Part shown: piece by piece, positions 32,500-42,169 of the stretch | Numbering within the stretch: the first letter of the stretch is position 1 | How the letters are laid out: each line of letters opens with the position of its first letter | From: Hordeum vulgare subsp. vulgare | Taxonomy: Eukaryota; Streptophyta; Magnoliopsida; Poales; Poaceae | DNA length: 64,000 nt | Assembly: GCF_904849725.1 (NCBI RefSeq) | Contig: NC_058521.1 | Coordinates: 98,132,244 to 98,196,243, forward strand | Reading direction: 5' to 3' | Translations under genes and position numbers: made by a program | The notes under the pieces: generated by a model | The model's input: only the letters and a program-made list of their open reading frames with translations | Database searches by the model: none | Told to the model about the DNA's origin: nothing

Positions 32500-32745
32500 G
32501 AAGAGGATGGGAGCTGGAATGAGTGGAGGGGGTCCCTGTGGGCCCCACAAGCTTGGTAGCCGCCACCAGGGGGGTGGCCGCGGCTACACGGCTTGTGGAC
32601 CACTGGTGTGGCCCCGAGGCCAGCTCTCAGTCCTAGTATTTTTCAAATATTCCAGAAAAAATCATATTTGATTTTCAGGACCATCGGAGACCTTTTATTT
32701 TCGGGGTATTTTTCTGCGGGACGCTAAAACAGAAAGCAGGAAAAA
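32500..32745 (-). promoter_or_regulatory. LTR-like block upstream of ORF-X in B (candidate internal promoter)
   Basis: On the minus strand this aligns with the promoter half of B's own LTR (about 28800-29110). Shared pieces are CTGTTTT, TCCTGAAAAT, TTTCTGGAA-ATATGAAAAATA-like sequence, a CCAGTGG-CCACAAGCC-like patch, GGTGGCGGCTACCAAGCTTG and GGGGCCCAC, then an ATTCCAGC-like sequence where the LTR has its TATA region. The TATA itself is not conserved in this block. C has the same block in the same place. Confidence 0.6.
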
Positions 32746-32927
32746 CTAAACTAAATCTATCATTTTCTTCTAAGCAACAGAAAGTGAAAGCTTAAAACAG
32801 AGGTATGTGACTCTTTGAATCATCCATTTCATGGTCATCGAAAGAAATCCATCAATGGGGTTGATCAAATCCTCATGACAAAACCTTTTCGAATTGCAAG
32901 AGGAAACGGAGAATTGTCGAATAGCCA
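32746..32927 (-). other. Spacer between protease and LTR-like block in B
   Basis: About 180 bp of non-coding DNA. The corresponding spacer in C is about 200 bp. No trace of pol. Confidence 0.6.
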
Positions 32928-33596
32928 CTAAGTCACATCAATGGGGATATGAATCTCCCCAACAAGAAAATCGTACTTCATCTTGACACGAGGAATAGGG
33001 CATTCAAAGCTCCCAATAAGAATCGATGAAGTTTTTTCGATAGTATTGATGCAATGTACTTGATATCGTTTCTTCGGAAAGTGCACTGTATGCTCATTAC
33101 CGTTGACATGGAAGGTGACATTGCCTTTGTTGCAATCTATAACAGCCCCTGCAATGTTTAAAAAGGGTCTTCCGAGGATGACAGCCATGGCATCGTCTTC
33201 GGGAATATCCAAGATAACAAAGTCTGTTAAGATGGTGGTGTTAGCAACCACAATAGGCACATCCTCCAAAATGCCGATAGGGAAAGCAGTTGATTTGTCG
33301 GCCATTTGCAGAGAAATTTTTGTGGGTGTCAACTTATCCAGTTCAATTCTACGATAAAGAGAGAGCGGCATAACACTAACACCGGCTCCAAGGTCACATA
33401 AGGAAGTTCTTATGTAGTTTCCTTTAATGGAGCCAGGTATAGTGGGCACTCTGGGATCACCAACTTTCTTAGGAGTTCCACCTTTGAAAGTGTAATTGGC
33501 AAGCATGGTGGATATCTCAAGATTTGGTATCTTCCGTTTATTGGTCACGATATCTTTCATGTACTTGGCATATGGAGGCATTTTTGAGCATATCAA
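32928..33596 (-). CDS. pro: Element B aspartic protease segment
   Basis: An open frame of 222 codons. The active site LCDLGAGVSVM is at about residues 63-73, with D-L-G in place of D-T-G, followed by ADKSTAFPIGI, VVANTTILTDFVIL and ILGRPFLNIAGAVIDCNKG. These are the standard landmarks of Athila-lineage retropepsin-like proteases. The frame ends shortly after the domain (IPIDVT stop), without leading into reverse transcriptase. The N-terminal part overlaps the last gag frame by about 60 bp in another phase, so gag and protease were probably one frame before a frameshift. In C this region is shattered. Confidence 0.8.
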   Translation of the reverse strand: MICSKMPPYAKYMKDIVTNKRKIPNLEISTMLANYTFKGGTPKKVGDPRVPTIPGSIKGNYIRTSLCDLGAGVSVMPLSLYRRIELDKLTPTKISLQMADKSTAFPIGILEDVPIVVANTTILTDFVILDIPEDDAMAVILGRPFLNIAGAVIDCNKGNVTFHVNGNEHTVHFPKKRYQVHCINTIEKTSSILIGSFECPIPRVKMKYDFLVGEIHIPIDVT

Positions 33597-35800
33597 TTAA
33601 CCGCATCTGTAGAAAGATGGATCTTATCATCTCAATGAAGCGCTCAAAATCCTCATCATCCTTTTTCTTGGATGGCTTAGGAGGAAAGGGCATGGGTCTC
33701 TGAACCCATGGCTCCCTTTTTTTACCATGCTTCCTAGCAGCGACGTCATTATTATGGTATCTCTTAGGTTGTGGGTTATCAGGATTAACCGTAGGTTCAA
33801 TCTCCACATCCTCATCATTGCTAGATTGAGCATTATTATGGACATCGTTGTCCATATTGTCACCAGGTTCATGTTCATCACCAGATTGTGTTTCTGCATC
33901 ACACGTAGAAATATCATTTGGTTCTTAATGTGTGACAACATTTGGTGGACTCACATGTAGGTTTCTATCATCCTTCTTCTTCTTAGGATGACAGGGTGTA
34001 TCAGCATTAATTCCTTGAGAATCTTGGTCAATTCTCTTAGGATGGCCTTCAGGATACAAAGGTTCCTGAGTCAATTTGCCTCCTCTAGTAATGACTCTGA
34101 CAGTGTTGTCATTTAATTCATTGAGCAAGTCATTCTGAGCTTTAAGTACTTGTGCTACCTGAGTAGTAATCATAGAGGCATGTTTACTCAGAAGCTTCAG
34201 ATCATTGACATTTCTGTCTACACAAGCACTTAAATGACTAAGCATACGTGTACTTTGTTCCAAATGTCTGCTAACATAGTCATTGAAACTCTGTTGTTTG
34301 GCAACAATGTTGTCAAATTCATCAAACCATAGGCTAGCAGGTTTAACAAAAGGAATATCACTCTCATCAAATCTACGCAAGAGAATTTACTTCTACTACC
34401 TGTATCGGGTTATCGAGACCATGGATTTCTTCGATATGTGGTAGATTTTTGACATCTTCAGATCTAATGCCTTTCTCTTCCATAGATTTCTTGGCTTCTT
34501 GCATATCTTCGGGTATGAGGAATAGAATACCTCTTTTCCTAGGAGTTGGCTTAGGAGGTGGTTCGGGAATAGTCCAAGCATTATCTTTAATCAAGATGTT
34601 ATTCGGTAGAATCTCAGCTTGTTCTATAGTTCTTTCCCTAAAAACACAACCGGCACAACTATCTAGGTGGTCTCTAGAAGCATCGGTAAGTCTGTTATAG
34701 AATATATCAAGTATCTCGTTCTTCTAAAGAGGGTGATCGGGCAAAGCATTCTGTAGCTGGATGAGCCTCCCCCAAGCTTGTGGGAGACTCTCTTCTTTGA
34801 GTTGAGCAAAGTTGTATATTTCCTGCAAGGCAGCTTGCTTCTTATGGGCAGGGAAATATTTCTCACAGAAGTAATAGACCATATCCTGGGGACTACTCAC
34901 ACATCCAGGAGCAAGAGAAGTGAACCAGGCTTTAGCGTCATCCTTTAGAGAGAAAGGAAACAGCTTAAGGATATAGTAGTAGCGGAACTTCTCCTCACTA
35001 GTGAAAAGGGTAGCTATATCGTGTAGTTTGGTAAGATGGGCTACGACCGTCTCAGACTCATAACCGTGGAAAGGATCAGATTCGACTAGAGATTTTATCT
35101 TAGGGTCGATAGAGAATTCATAATCCTTATCGGTGATAAAGATAGGTGAAGTGGCAAACTTTGGGTCGTATTTCATCCTAGCTTTCTGAGATTTTTCCTT
35201 CCACTTGAGAAGTAATTTCTCAGCGTCATAGGCATCCTTACACGCAAGAAAATCCTCAGCTATCTCTCCCTCCATAACATAACCCTCAGGTATATCAGGC
35301 AATTCATATCTAGGACAGCTAGATCTAGCAGGAGCAAAAGTAGGTTCTATCTCAATAGTATCGGCAGTTTCAGAAGCATCACGAGCATTGGCAGTAACTC
35401 TAGCAATAAGAGCATCAAGGAATACCCCTAGTGTCACATCAGGCAAAGTAGTATCTCTAGCAATATCAAGCATAGCATCATCAGGCAAAATAGCATCTCT
35501 AGCATCATGAGGCAAAGCAGTATCAGGCATAACATCTCTAGCATCATCAGGCAAAGCAGTATCAGGCATAGCATCTCTAGCGGTATCAGGCATAGCATAT
35601 CTAGCAGTATCAGGCATAGCATCATAAGCACAATCAGGCACAGGCGACATATCAAGATTTCTAGCAGGAGGTGGTGTCGCAAACTTACTCATAACTGAAG
35701 GTGAATCAAGTGCAGAGCTAGATGGGAGTTTCTCACCTCCCCTCATAATTGAGGGCAAGACTTTGGTTTTTGGATCTTTCAGATTCTTCATCATGATCAA
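33538..35800 (-). pseudogene. gag: Element B gag, frameshifted
   Basis: The start ATG at 35800 lies about 40 bp after the PBS. The first frame (35800-34724, 358 codons) contains an acidic repeat region (about residues 45-125), the conserved DKDYEFSIDPK segment, and the gag core with DDAKAWFTSLAPG and ESLPQAWGRL near its end. Homology then continues in three further frames (34594-34373, 34380-33925, 33855-33538), giving at least three frameshifts. The last part includes the basic RPMPFPPKPSKKK segment that precedes protease. No CCHC knuckle is visible, as is common in this lineage. Confidence 0.82.
35420..35640 (-). repeat. In-frame tandem repeat in B gag
   Basis: Degenerate units of about 24-36 bp encode repeats of the ARDAMPDTALPDD type. 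All unit lengths are multiples of three, so the frame is kept. C gag at the same position (about 4180-4300) has ordinary sequence, so the array expanded in the B lineage. Confidence 0.75.
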
Positions 35801-35842
35801 CAGATATAAATCTCAAGTGACTGAGAGAATATAGAAATCCCT

Positions 35843-35860
35843 TCCCCGGCAATGGCGCAA
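35843..35860 (-). other. Primer binding site of element B (tRNA-Asp type)
   Basis: TTGCGCCATTGCCGGGGA on the minus strand matches 16 of 18 bases of the tRNA-Asp complement and lies nine bases inside the LTR end (GGCTAACA). Two weaker copies of the same sequence lie within the LTR at 35880-35897 and 35939-35956. Confidence 0.8.
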
Positions 35861-35869
35861 GAAAAATGT

Positions 35870-37612
35870 TGTTAGCCGTTTCCCAGTAATGACGCCAGAA
35901 AAATGCTGTTGACGTGCAACTATTCCTGACTTGATGCCTCCACGGCAAAGGAGTCAAAAGAGAGCCGCTCCCAATTGCTCAACAATTAGAAATTGTCTTG
36001 CAACACCACACCAGCGCGTGGGATCGAGGCAGTTTTCGAGGGTAGAGTATTCTACCCAAATTTGTTGGTTCGCCCGAGAGGAAGTGAAAGAATATTCTCA
36101 AGTCTTAGCAGCCGAATGTTTCAGATTCAACCACACCTGAAAGATTAGTATATGCAAGCAAAGTATCAACAACAAAAGTAGTATGATAGCAACGGTGCCA
36201 GAAATGATCTGTTGACGGCAGACTATTCCTAACGGTTGTATCAATGGTGCTAGAAGTTGCTCGTGGACGGGAAATATTCTTTCCTGTCAACGGCGCGAGA
36301 AAAAGTAGTGAAGCAGGTACCAACAGTGTAACGAGTAAAAGCAGTGGCAAGGAGCAGCAGTAGTGACAGAAGCAGCAAGTAGCAACAATAGCAAGTAACA
36401 GCAGCAACAAGTAGTAACAGCAGCAGAGCAAAGCAAGTAACAGCAGCAGCAACAGTAGTAATAACAGCAGAGCAAAACAAGTAACAGTAGCAGTGGGACA
36501 AACTCCTAGGCAATGGGTCGGTGATTTGTCGCATGACATTAATCATGCAACAGTTATAACATGGAGAGATATGTGGCTAGCTCCCGTTCGTCAATGTGAT
36601 GTAGGCATGGATTCTGTGTGTTGTCATACGAGCTTAGGGAAAAGAACTTGCATGATATCTATTGTCCATCCCTCCCGTGGCAGCGGGGTCCAAAAGGATA
36701 CTATGGGATATTATGGTTCTCCTTTTAATAAAGAACCAAAACAACGCATGAGCACTTGGTGAACACATGAACTCCTCAAACTATGGTCATCACCGGGAGT
36801 GGTTCCGGTTATTGTCATTCCGGGGTTGCCGGATCATAACACATAGTAGGTAACTACAACTTGCAAGATCAGATCTAAAACACACATATATTGGTGACAA
36901 CATAATAATTTCAGATCTAAAATCGTGGTACTCGGGCCCTAGTGACAAGCATTAAGCATGGCAAAGTAGTACCAACATCAATCTCAGAACATAGTGGATA
37001 CTAGGGATCAATCCCCGTCAAACCTAACTCGATTACATGATAGATCTCATCCTACTCATCACCGCCCAGCGAGCCTACGAATAGATTACTCACTAATGAT
37101 GAAGAGCTTCACGGAATTGGAGAGGGGAGAAGGTTGATGATGATGATGGCGACGATTTCCCCTCTCCGGAACCCAAAACGGACTCCAGATCAGCCCTCCA
37201 CATGAAGAACAGGATGTGGCGCCGCCTCCGTATCGCAAACGCGATGAAATCTTCTCTCCTTATTTTTCTGGGACGAAAGGGAATAAATAGCGCTGGAATT
37301 GGGGGCGGCAGAGCCACGTAGGCCCCACAAGCTTGGTAGCCGCCACCACGGGGGCGGCGGCTATAGGGCTTGTGGCCCACTGGCCCATCCCCTCCGGTGG
37401 ATCTTTGCGCAGGTATTTTTCATATTTTCTAGAAATATTCTCCGTAAATTATCAGGATGTTCCGAGAACTTTCATTTATGCACAAAGACAACACCAAGGC
37501 AATTCTGCTGAAAACAGCGTTAGTCCAGGTTAGTTCCCTTCAAATCATGCAAATTAGAGTCCAAAACAAGGGCAAAATAGTTTGGAAAAGTAGATACGAT
37601 GGAGACATATCA
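35870..37612 (-). repeat. 5' LTR of element B
   Basis: 1743 bp, from TGATATGTCTCC on the minus strand (37612) to GGCTAACA (35870). It pairs with 27434-29177. The family's older LTR end, seen in A, would lie near 36005; the outer 135-170 bp are an extension containing PBS-like sequences. Triplet tract at 36305-36495. Confidence 0.88.
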
Positions 37613-37617
37613 CGCGC
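37613..37617. repeat. Target site duplication of B, right copy
   Basis: CGCGC follows the LTR end; see the partner CACGC at 27429-27433. Confidence 0.7.
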
Positions 37618-39118
37618 CCCTTCTTCCTTCATAGCACATACTTGCAAGAGGGGGTAAAATGGAGACCGCCTTGGCTTCAAATCCAAGGAAGAACTTCAAC
37701 TCTCCCATCATAGACATCTCAAACTTTTTGGTCATTAGTGCGGCAAACTCTTCATTAAAATCTTTGTTAGGAGAACCAAAGATAATAAAATCAGCATATA
37801 GTTGGCATATGAACAAGCTCCCTATGACCTTCTTTGTGAAAAAGGGTGGGATCAGTTTTCCTAATTTGAAACCCACGATCTTGCAACATCTCGGTAAGGT
37901 GCTCATACCATGCACGTGGGGCTTGTTTAAGGCCATATAGTGCCTTATCGAGAACATATACATGATTTGGGAACTTGGGATCCTTGAACCCCCGGGGTTG
38001 CTTGATATGTACCAACTCCTTAAGGGGACCATGCACTCTTCACATCCATTTTATATAACTTGAAATTATGATGAGAAGCGAATGCAAGAAACATGCGAAT
38101 AGATTCAAGGAGATCAATAGGAGCAAAGGTTTCACCGTAGTCGATACCCTCGACTTCGGAGTAGCATTGTGCTACCAATCTTGCCTTGGTGTGAATAATG
38201 AAACTATTTCCAACTTGCTTGTTCTTAAATATCCATTATGTTCCAATGACATTGCGGTTCTCCTTTGATCTTGGCACCAACCGCCACATTTTTTAATGCT
38301 CGAAGTTGTTGAGTTCGTCATGCATGGCTTCAAGCCACTCCAGGTCCTCGAGCGGTTCTTGTACCTTTAGGGGTTCAATGCAAGAAATAGATGCATGATG
38401 TGCACAAAAGTTTGTTAATTGTTCATGAGTGGTTACCCCTCTCTTGAAGCTGCCATAGAACATTCTCCAAATAGTGTTGTTTATGTTTAAGCTTGGCATT
38501 CTTAGCGGCATGTCTTTCTAGAATTTCCTCCATGGACGGTTGAGGAGGAACATTATTGTGACCTTGACGGCCATAGTGAGCTTGCTCTTGATATTGAGTT
38601 TGGTCTTGATCTTGAGCTTGCTCTTGATCTTGGGCTTGCTCTTTATATTAAGCTTTCTCGGAGGAGTGAGCTTGATCAAGGGGATCACTTCGTGAACCAT
38701 CATCATGAGGTTGATCTTTTCCTTGCTATTGATCACAAGGTTGAGGGCCTTCACTTTGTTTTTCTGAAGCGTGTGGGTCTTGCGTCCGTGATGGTTCCAC
38801 TTGAGTGGAACATTGTACTTGTCCTTCGGACATAAGGAGTTCCTCAACGGGTAGGAAGTGCCCCACACCCATTCTTCTTATGGCTTGGGGAGGAATTTCA
38901 TCACCGATATCACAAAGACCACTTTGCTCCACTTGCGAGCCATTATTTTCCTCAAACTCCACGTCACACGTCTCCTCAATGAGTCCATTGGACTTGTTGA
39001 GGATACGGTAAGCACGAGCGTATGTAGCATAACCAACAAATATGCCATCTTGACATCTAGGTTCAAATTTAGACAATCGAGCACCTTTCTTCAGAATGAA
39101 ACACTTACAAGCGAACAC
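37618..39118 (-). pseudogene. pol: Element E reverse transcriptase region, broken
   Basis: Pieces in shifting frames: the integrase-to-RT linker (39118-38726, with FEPRCQDGIFVGYA), the start of the RT domain (38511-38293, WLEAMHDELNNF), and the core (38036-37620, with LYGLKQAPRAWYEHL and MMGELKFFLGF). The catalytic box reads YADF in place of Y-V-D-D, so one of the paired aspartates is gone. The domain runs into element B before its end. The enzyme cannot be active. Confidence 0.8.
38570..38690 (-). repeat. Gln/Asp-rich short tandem repeat in the E linker
   Basis: Six-to-twelve base units of the CAAGAGCAAGCTCAAGAT type on the minus strand encode a QEQAQDQ-like run between integrase and reverse transcriptase. 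Read in another frame they give a Lys/Ile-rich repeat, which is not a gene. Confidence 0.65.
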
Positions 39119-39129
39119 TCAGAAGTACT

Positions 39130-39835
39130 TGAGGTTGGGCTTGTTACCGGTAAAAATTTCATAAAGAGTCATGTTCAAGCCTTTGCGGAGGTAGAGCCGA
39201 TTAGATGCATGTCATGCGGCATTGATGGTTCGGTCCAAAAGCTGTACAGAGATTTGAACTCCACCATCATGGTACTTGCCACATCCATCAATGCCAGGTT
39301 CTTCCTTTCCGTTGCACAATTTTGTTGAGGGGTATATGGTGCACAGTATTAGTGCCTGATCCCCTCGCACTGAGAAACTCATTCAAGGTGTAGTTCTTGA
39401 ATTCAGTGTCATTGTCACTTCTTATCATCAATATCTTTGCCTCATGTTGATGTTGAGTTTCATTGACAAAGTCGATGTCAGTTTGTTGAGTCTCTCTCTT
39501 CCTCTTGAAGAAGTATACCGAAGTATATCTTAAGTAATCATCAACAATCACCAAACAATATTTTCTTCCCCCAAGACTATGAAAATTTGGAGGACCGAAG
39601 AGATCCATGTGAAGGAGCTCTAAGGTCCTCTTAGAGTAGATGGTAGTCATGGGACGGTGAGTCGTCCCATGAAGCTTTCCTTCAATGCACGCATTGCAAG
39701 CATGATCTTTGGCAAAACTCACATTCTTCAATCCAAGAACATGGTGCCCTTTGACGAGAATTTGCAAAGATCTCATATTGACATTGTCTAGCTGACGATG
39801 TCAATGCCAGCCCACATCAACTTTAGCCATTAAGA
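39130..39835 (-). pseudogene. int: Element E integrase, broken
   Basis: The frame at 39776-39288 holds the end of the zinc finger (CNACIEGK), LLHMDLFGP with the first catalytic Asp, and MIRSDNDTEF with the second. The third catalytic residue is changed: the segment reads NKIVQRKGRT where active copia integrases have V-E-R-K-N-R-T, so Glu is replaced by Gln. The first His residues of the zinc finger lie just upstream in a disturbed frame. Confidence 0.8.
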
Positions 39836-40642
39836 AAGTTATGGTCTTAGTGGGTCGCTCCGACAAGTTAACCATGTAAAGACCATTCTCGACTTGCCCA
39901 ACGAAAGTTACTTTAAGAGTCTTGCTCCATAAAAGGGACACGTTGTCCAAACCAAAGAAAGTACAAAAACCCATGAGTGCAATTCATGAACAAATAATAA
40001 ATTTTATGCAAGGTTCTCAACAAGAATGACATTCTTAATGGAAAGTTATCGTGAGCATACCACCTTGCCAAGACCCAATACCTTTTAAATTGCATCATCA
40101 CCAAAGGAGACTTGAGTGGCAGCAGATGGGTCGGGATGAACGCCCACCACCAAGTCCTTGCTTTCGGTCATATGGTTTTTTGATCCACTATCAAGCGACC
40201 ATGACACTCAACCGGAAGAAAATCCTACACAAGATCAATGCTTGGATTTAGGTACCCATTCTGTAATGGGTCCTTTCAAGTTAATAACAAGGATCTTAGG
40301 ACCCAAAATATACCATTCAATGTACTCATAAGGAGAACCAAAAAATTTAGGAAAGACATTCCATCACTAGCACGACATAAAACATAAGACGGGTTAAAGT
40401 TGTCGGCATTGTTGGAAGGGAGGGTTTTGCCCTTCTTGGCATTACCACCCTTAGATGTGTCCTTCTTCTTATCATGAGTACCCTCCCCGGCTTTAACAAA
40501 GGTTTACTTGAGCAGGGGAGGTCGCTTGGTCTCGTTCTTCTTGTTCTTCTTGGACTTGGGAGTAAACCCAACTCCTTCCTTTGCAACCACTTCCTTTTGA
40601 TAGCTCAAAAGGTCATTAAGATTCTTTTCGCCTTGGATGCAT
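39836..40642 (-). pseudogene. Element E gag end and protease, broken
   Basis: The minus strand at 40169-40201 reads WSLDSGSKNHM, the protease active site with an intact D-S-G. Upstream, 40689-40510 contains CIQGEKNLNDLLSYQKE and GFTPKSKKNKK, the end of gag. The frame is interrupted many times in between. Solo LTR G separates this part from the rest of gag. Confidence 0.75.
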
Positions 40643-40647
40643 GTCAC

Positions 40648-42164
40648 TAATAATCCCCAAGTGCAAGGAATCATCGTAGCAATTTCCAAAGGATGGAAGT
40701 GATAAGTATGGAGTGTCTAACCCACAAGGAGCTAAAGGTAAGAGCAATATTCTCTCAAGTCCTATCTTCCACTGATACAACTCTACGTACGACGAATGTT
40801 TGCTTCCAACTAGTAACGAGAAATAAAACAACATTGTGTATATGAAGAGAATAGCTTTGCATAACATCGGAGAACTAAAATATAAAAATAGGTGTTGTTA
40901 TCATAAAGTTAGAATATATTACAATATATTACAAATAGCGAGTTTGGAATAATGATGGGTCAGTGTGCGAAATTGTCCTCAGCAATTGTTAACAAGATCG
41001 GTAATCATTATTGCAATTTTATATGACGGAGAGGCATAAGCTAACAAACTTTGTCTACATGGATCATATGCACTTGTGATTGAAACCCTAGCAAGAATCC
41101 ACAACTACTAAAGATCATTAAGGTAAAATCCAACCATAGAATTATAGCATCAAGTCCCCTTTATACCATATGCAAAAACCCACCTACTTGGGTTTATCCT
41201 TGTGTCACTCAAGCAACCCACTATAAGAGAATCATGAACGTATGGCAACACACCACAGCGGGAATACCTCACGCTTACGTGCCACGGAGAGCACCATAGG
41301 ACAGCACCAATGATGAAGCATGCAACTCAAACCAATCTAGATCATCAATCAACCCATAAGACAATGGGAATCTACTCAAAACATCATAGGATGGCAACAC
41401 ATCATTGGATCATAATATGTGGCATAAAGAACCATGTTCAAGTAGGGGATTACATCGGGGTGCGGGAGAGTGGAACGCTAAAAGAAGATGAGGATTGTGA
41501 TGAAGAAGGTGATGTTGATGAAGACGATCACCGCGGCGATGGTTAGCCCGGTGGCAGTCTAGCACCAGCGGGAGAGAGGGGGACAGGGTCTCCCCATGTG
41601 CCTCCTCCTACATGGCCTCCCCCAAGGTGGGGAGAGGTTCTCCCTCTGGTCCTTGCCTCCATGGTGATGATGGCCTTTCCGTCTTCCTCCTCCATGGTCT
41701 CCGGTGATGGTGACCCCCTCCAGCAGGGTGCCAGAGAGGGCCAAGATTGGTTTTTCGTGGCTGTGGAGGCTTGCGGCGGTGGAACTCCCGATATAGGTTT
41801 CTTCCTGGGGGTTTTTGTATTTATAGGATTTTTTGGCGTTGGTGTCACGTCAAGGGGACTCCCGAGGGACCCACAAGCGAGGGGGCGCGCACTAGGGGGC
41901 CGCCCCTAGGCTTGTGACTGCGTCGGGACTCCTCTCCGGTATGTTTTTGCTCTAGTATTTTTTATATTTTCCAAAAATATTCTCCGTAAATATTTAGCCC
42001 ATGCCGAGACTTTTTATTTTTGCACAAAAACGACACCACGGTAGTTCTCCTAAAAACAACGTCAGTCTGGGTTAGTTCTAATAAAATCATACCAACATCA
42101 TATAAAATTATTGTAGACATGGCATGAATACTTCGTAAGTTATAGATACATTGGACACGTATCA
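40648..42164 (-). repeat. Solo LTR G in the gag of E
   Basis: A 1517 bp LTR with TGATACGTGTCC at its start (42164) and GGGATTATTA at its end, where TA replaces CA. It is flanked by GTCAC on both sides (40643-40647 and 42165-42169). No internal region or second LTR is present, so the element was lost by recombination between its LTRs. A TATA-like TATAAATAC is near 41818-41825. The plus-strand frames in its GC-rich part (41543-41909) are not genes. Confidence 0.88.
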
Positions 42165-42169
42165 GTCAC

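Larger units (their letters stand above)
27434..37612 (-). mobile_element. Element B: Athila-like non-autonomous gypsy element with gag, protease and ORF-X
   Basis: 10,179 bp on the minus strand with paired 1.74 kb LTRs and a near-perfect duplication. The internal order is PBS, gag, protease, LTR-like block, candidate intron, ORF-X, PPT-like sequence, 1.9 kb untranslated region, polypurine tract. There is no reverse transcriptase, RNase H or integrase and no gap where they could have been lost recently: protease and ORF-X are only about 0.7 kb apart, as in C. It must have used enzymes from other elements to move. It is inserted in copia element E and cuts that element's reverse transcriptase. 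Confidence 0.9.

Noticed and set aside
38518..38868. Lys/Ile-rich repetitive 116-codon frame
   Set aside because: A shifted reading of the Gln/Asp-rich linker repeat of element E.
41543..41909. Pro/Gly-rich frames of about 100 codons on both strands
   Set aside because: GC-rich promoter part of solo LTR G.
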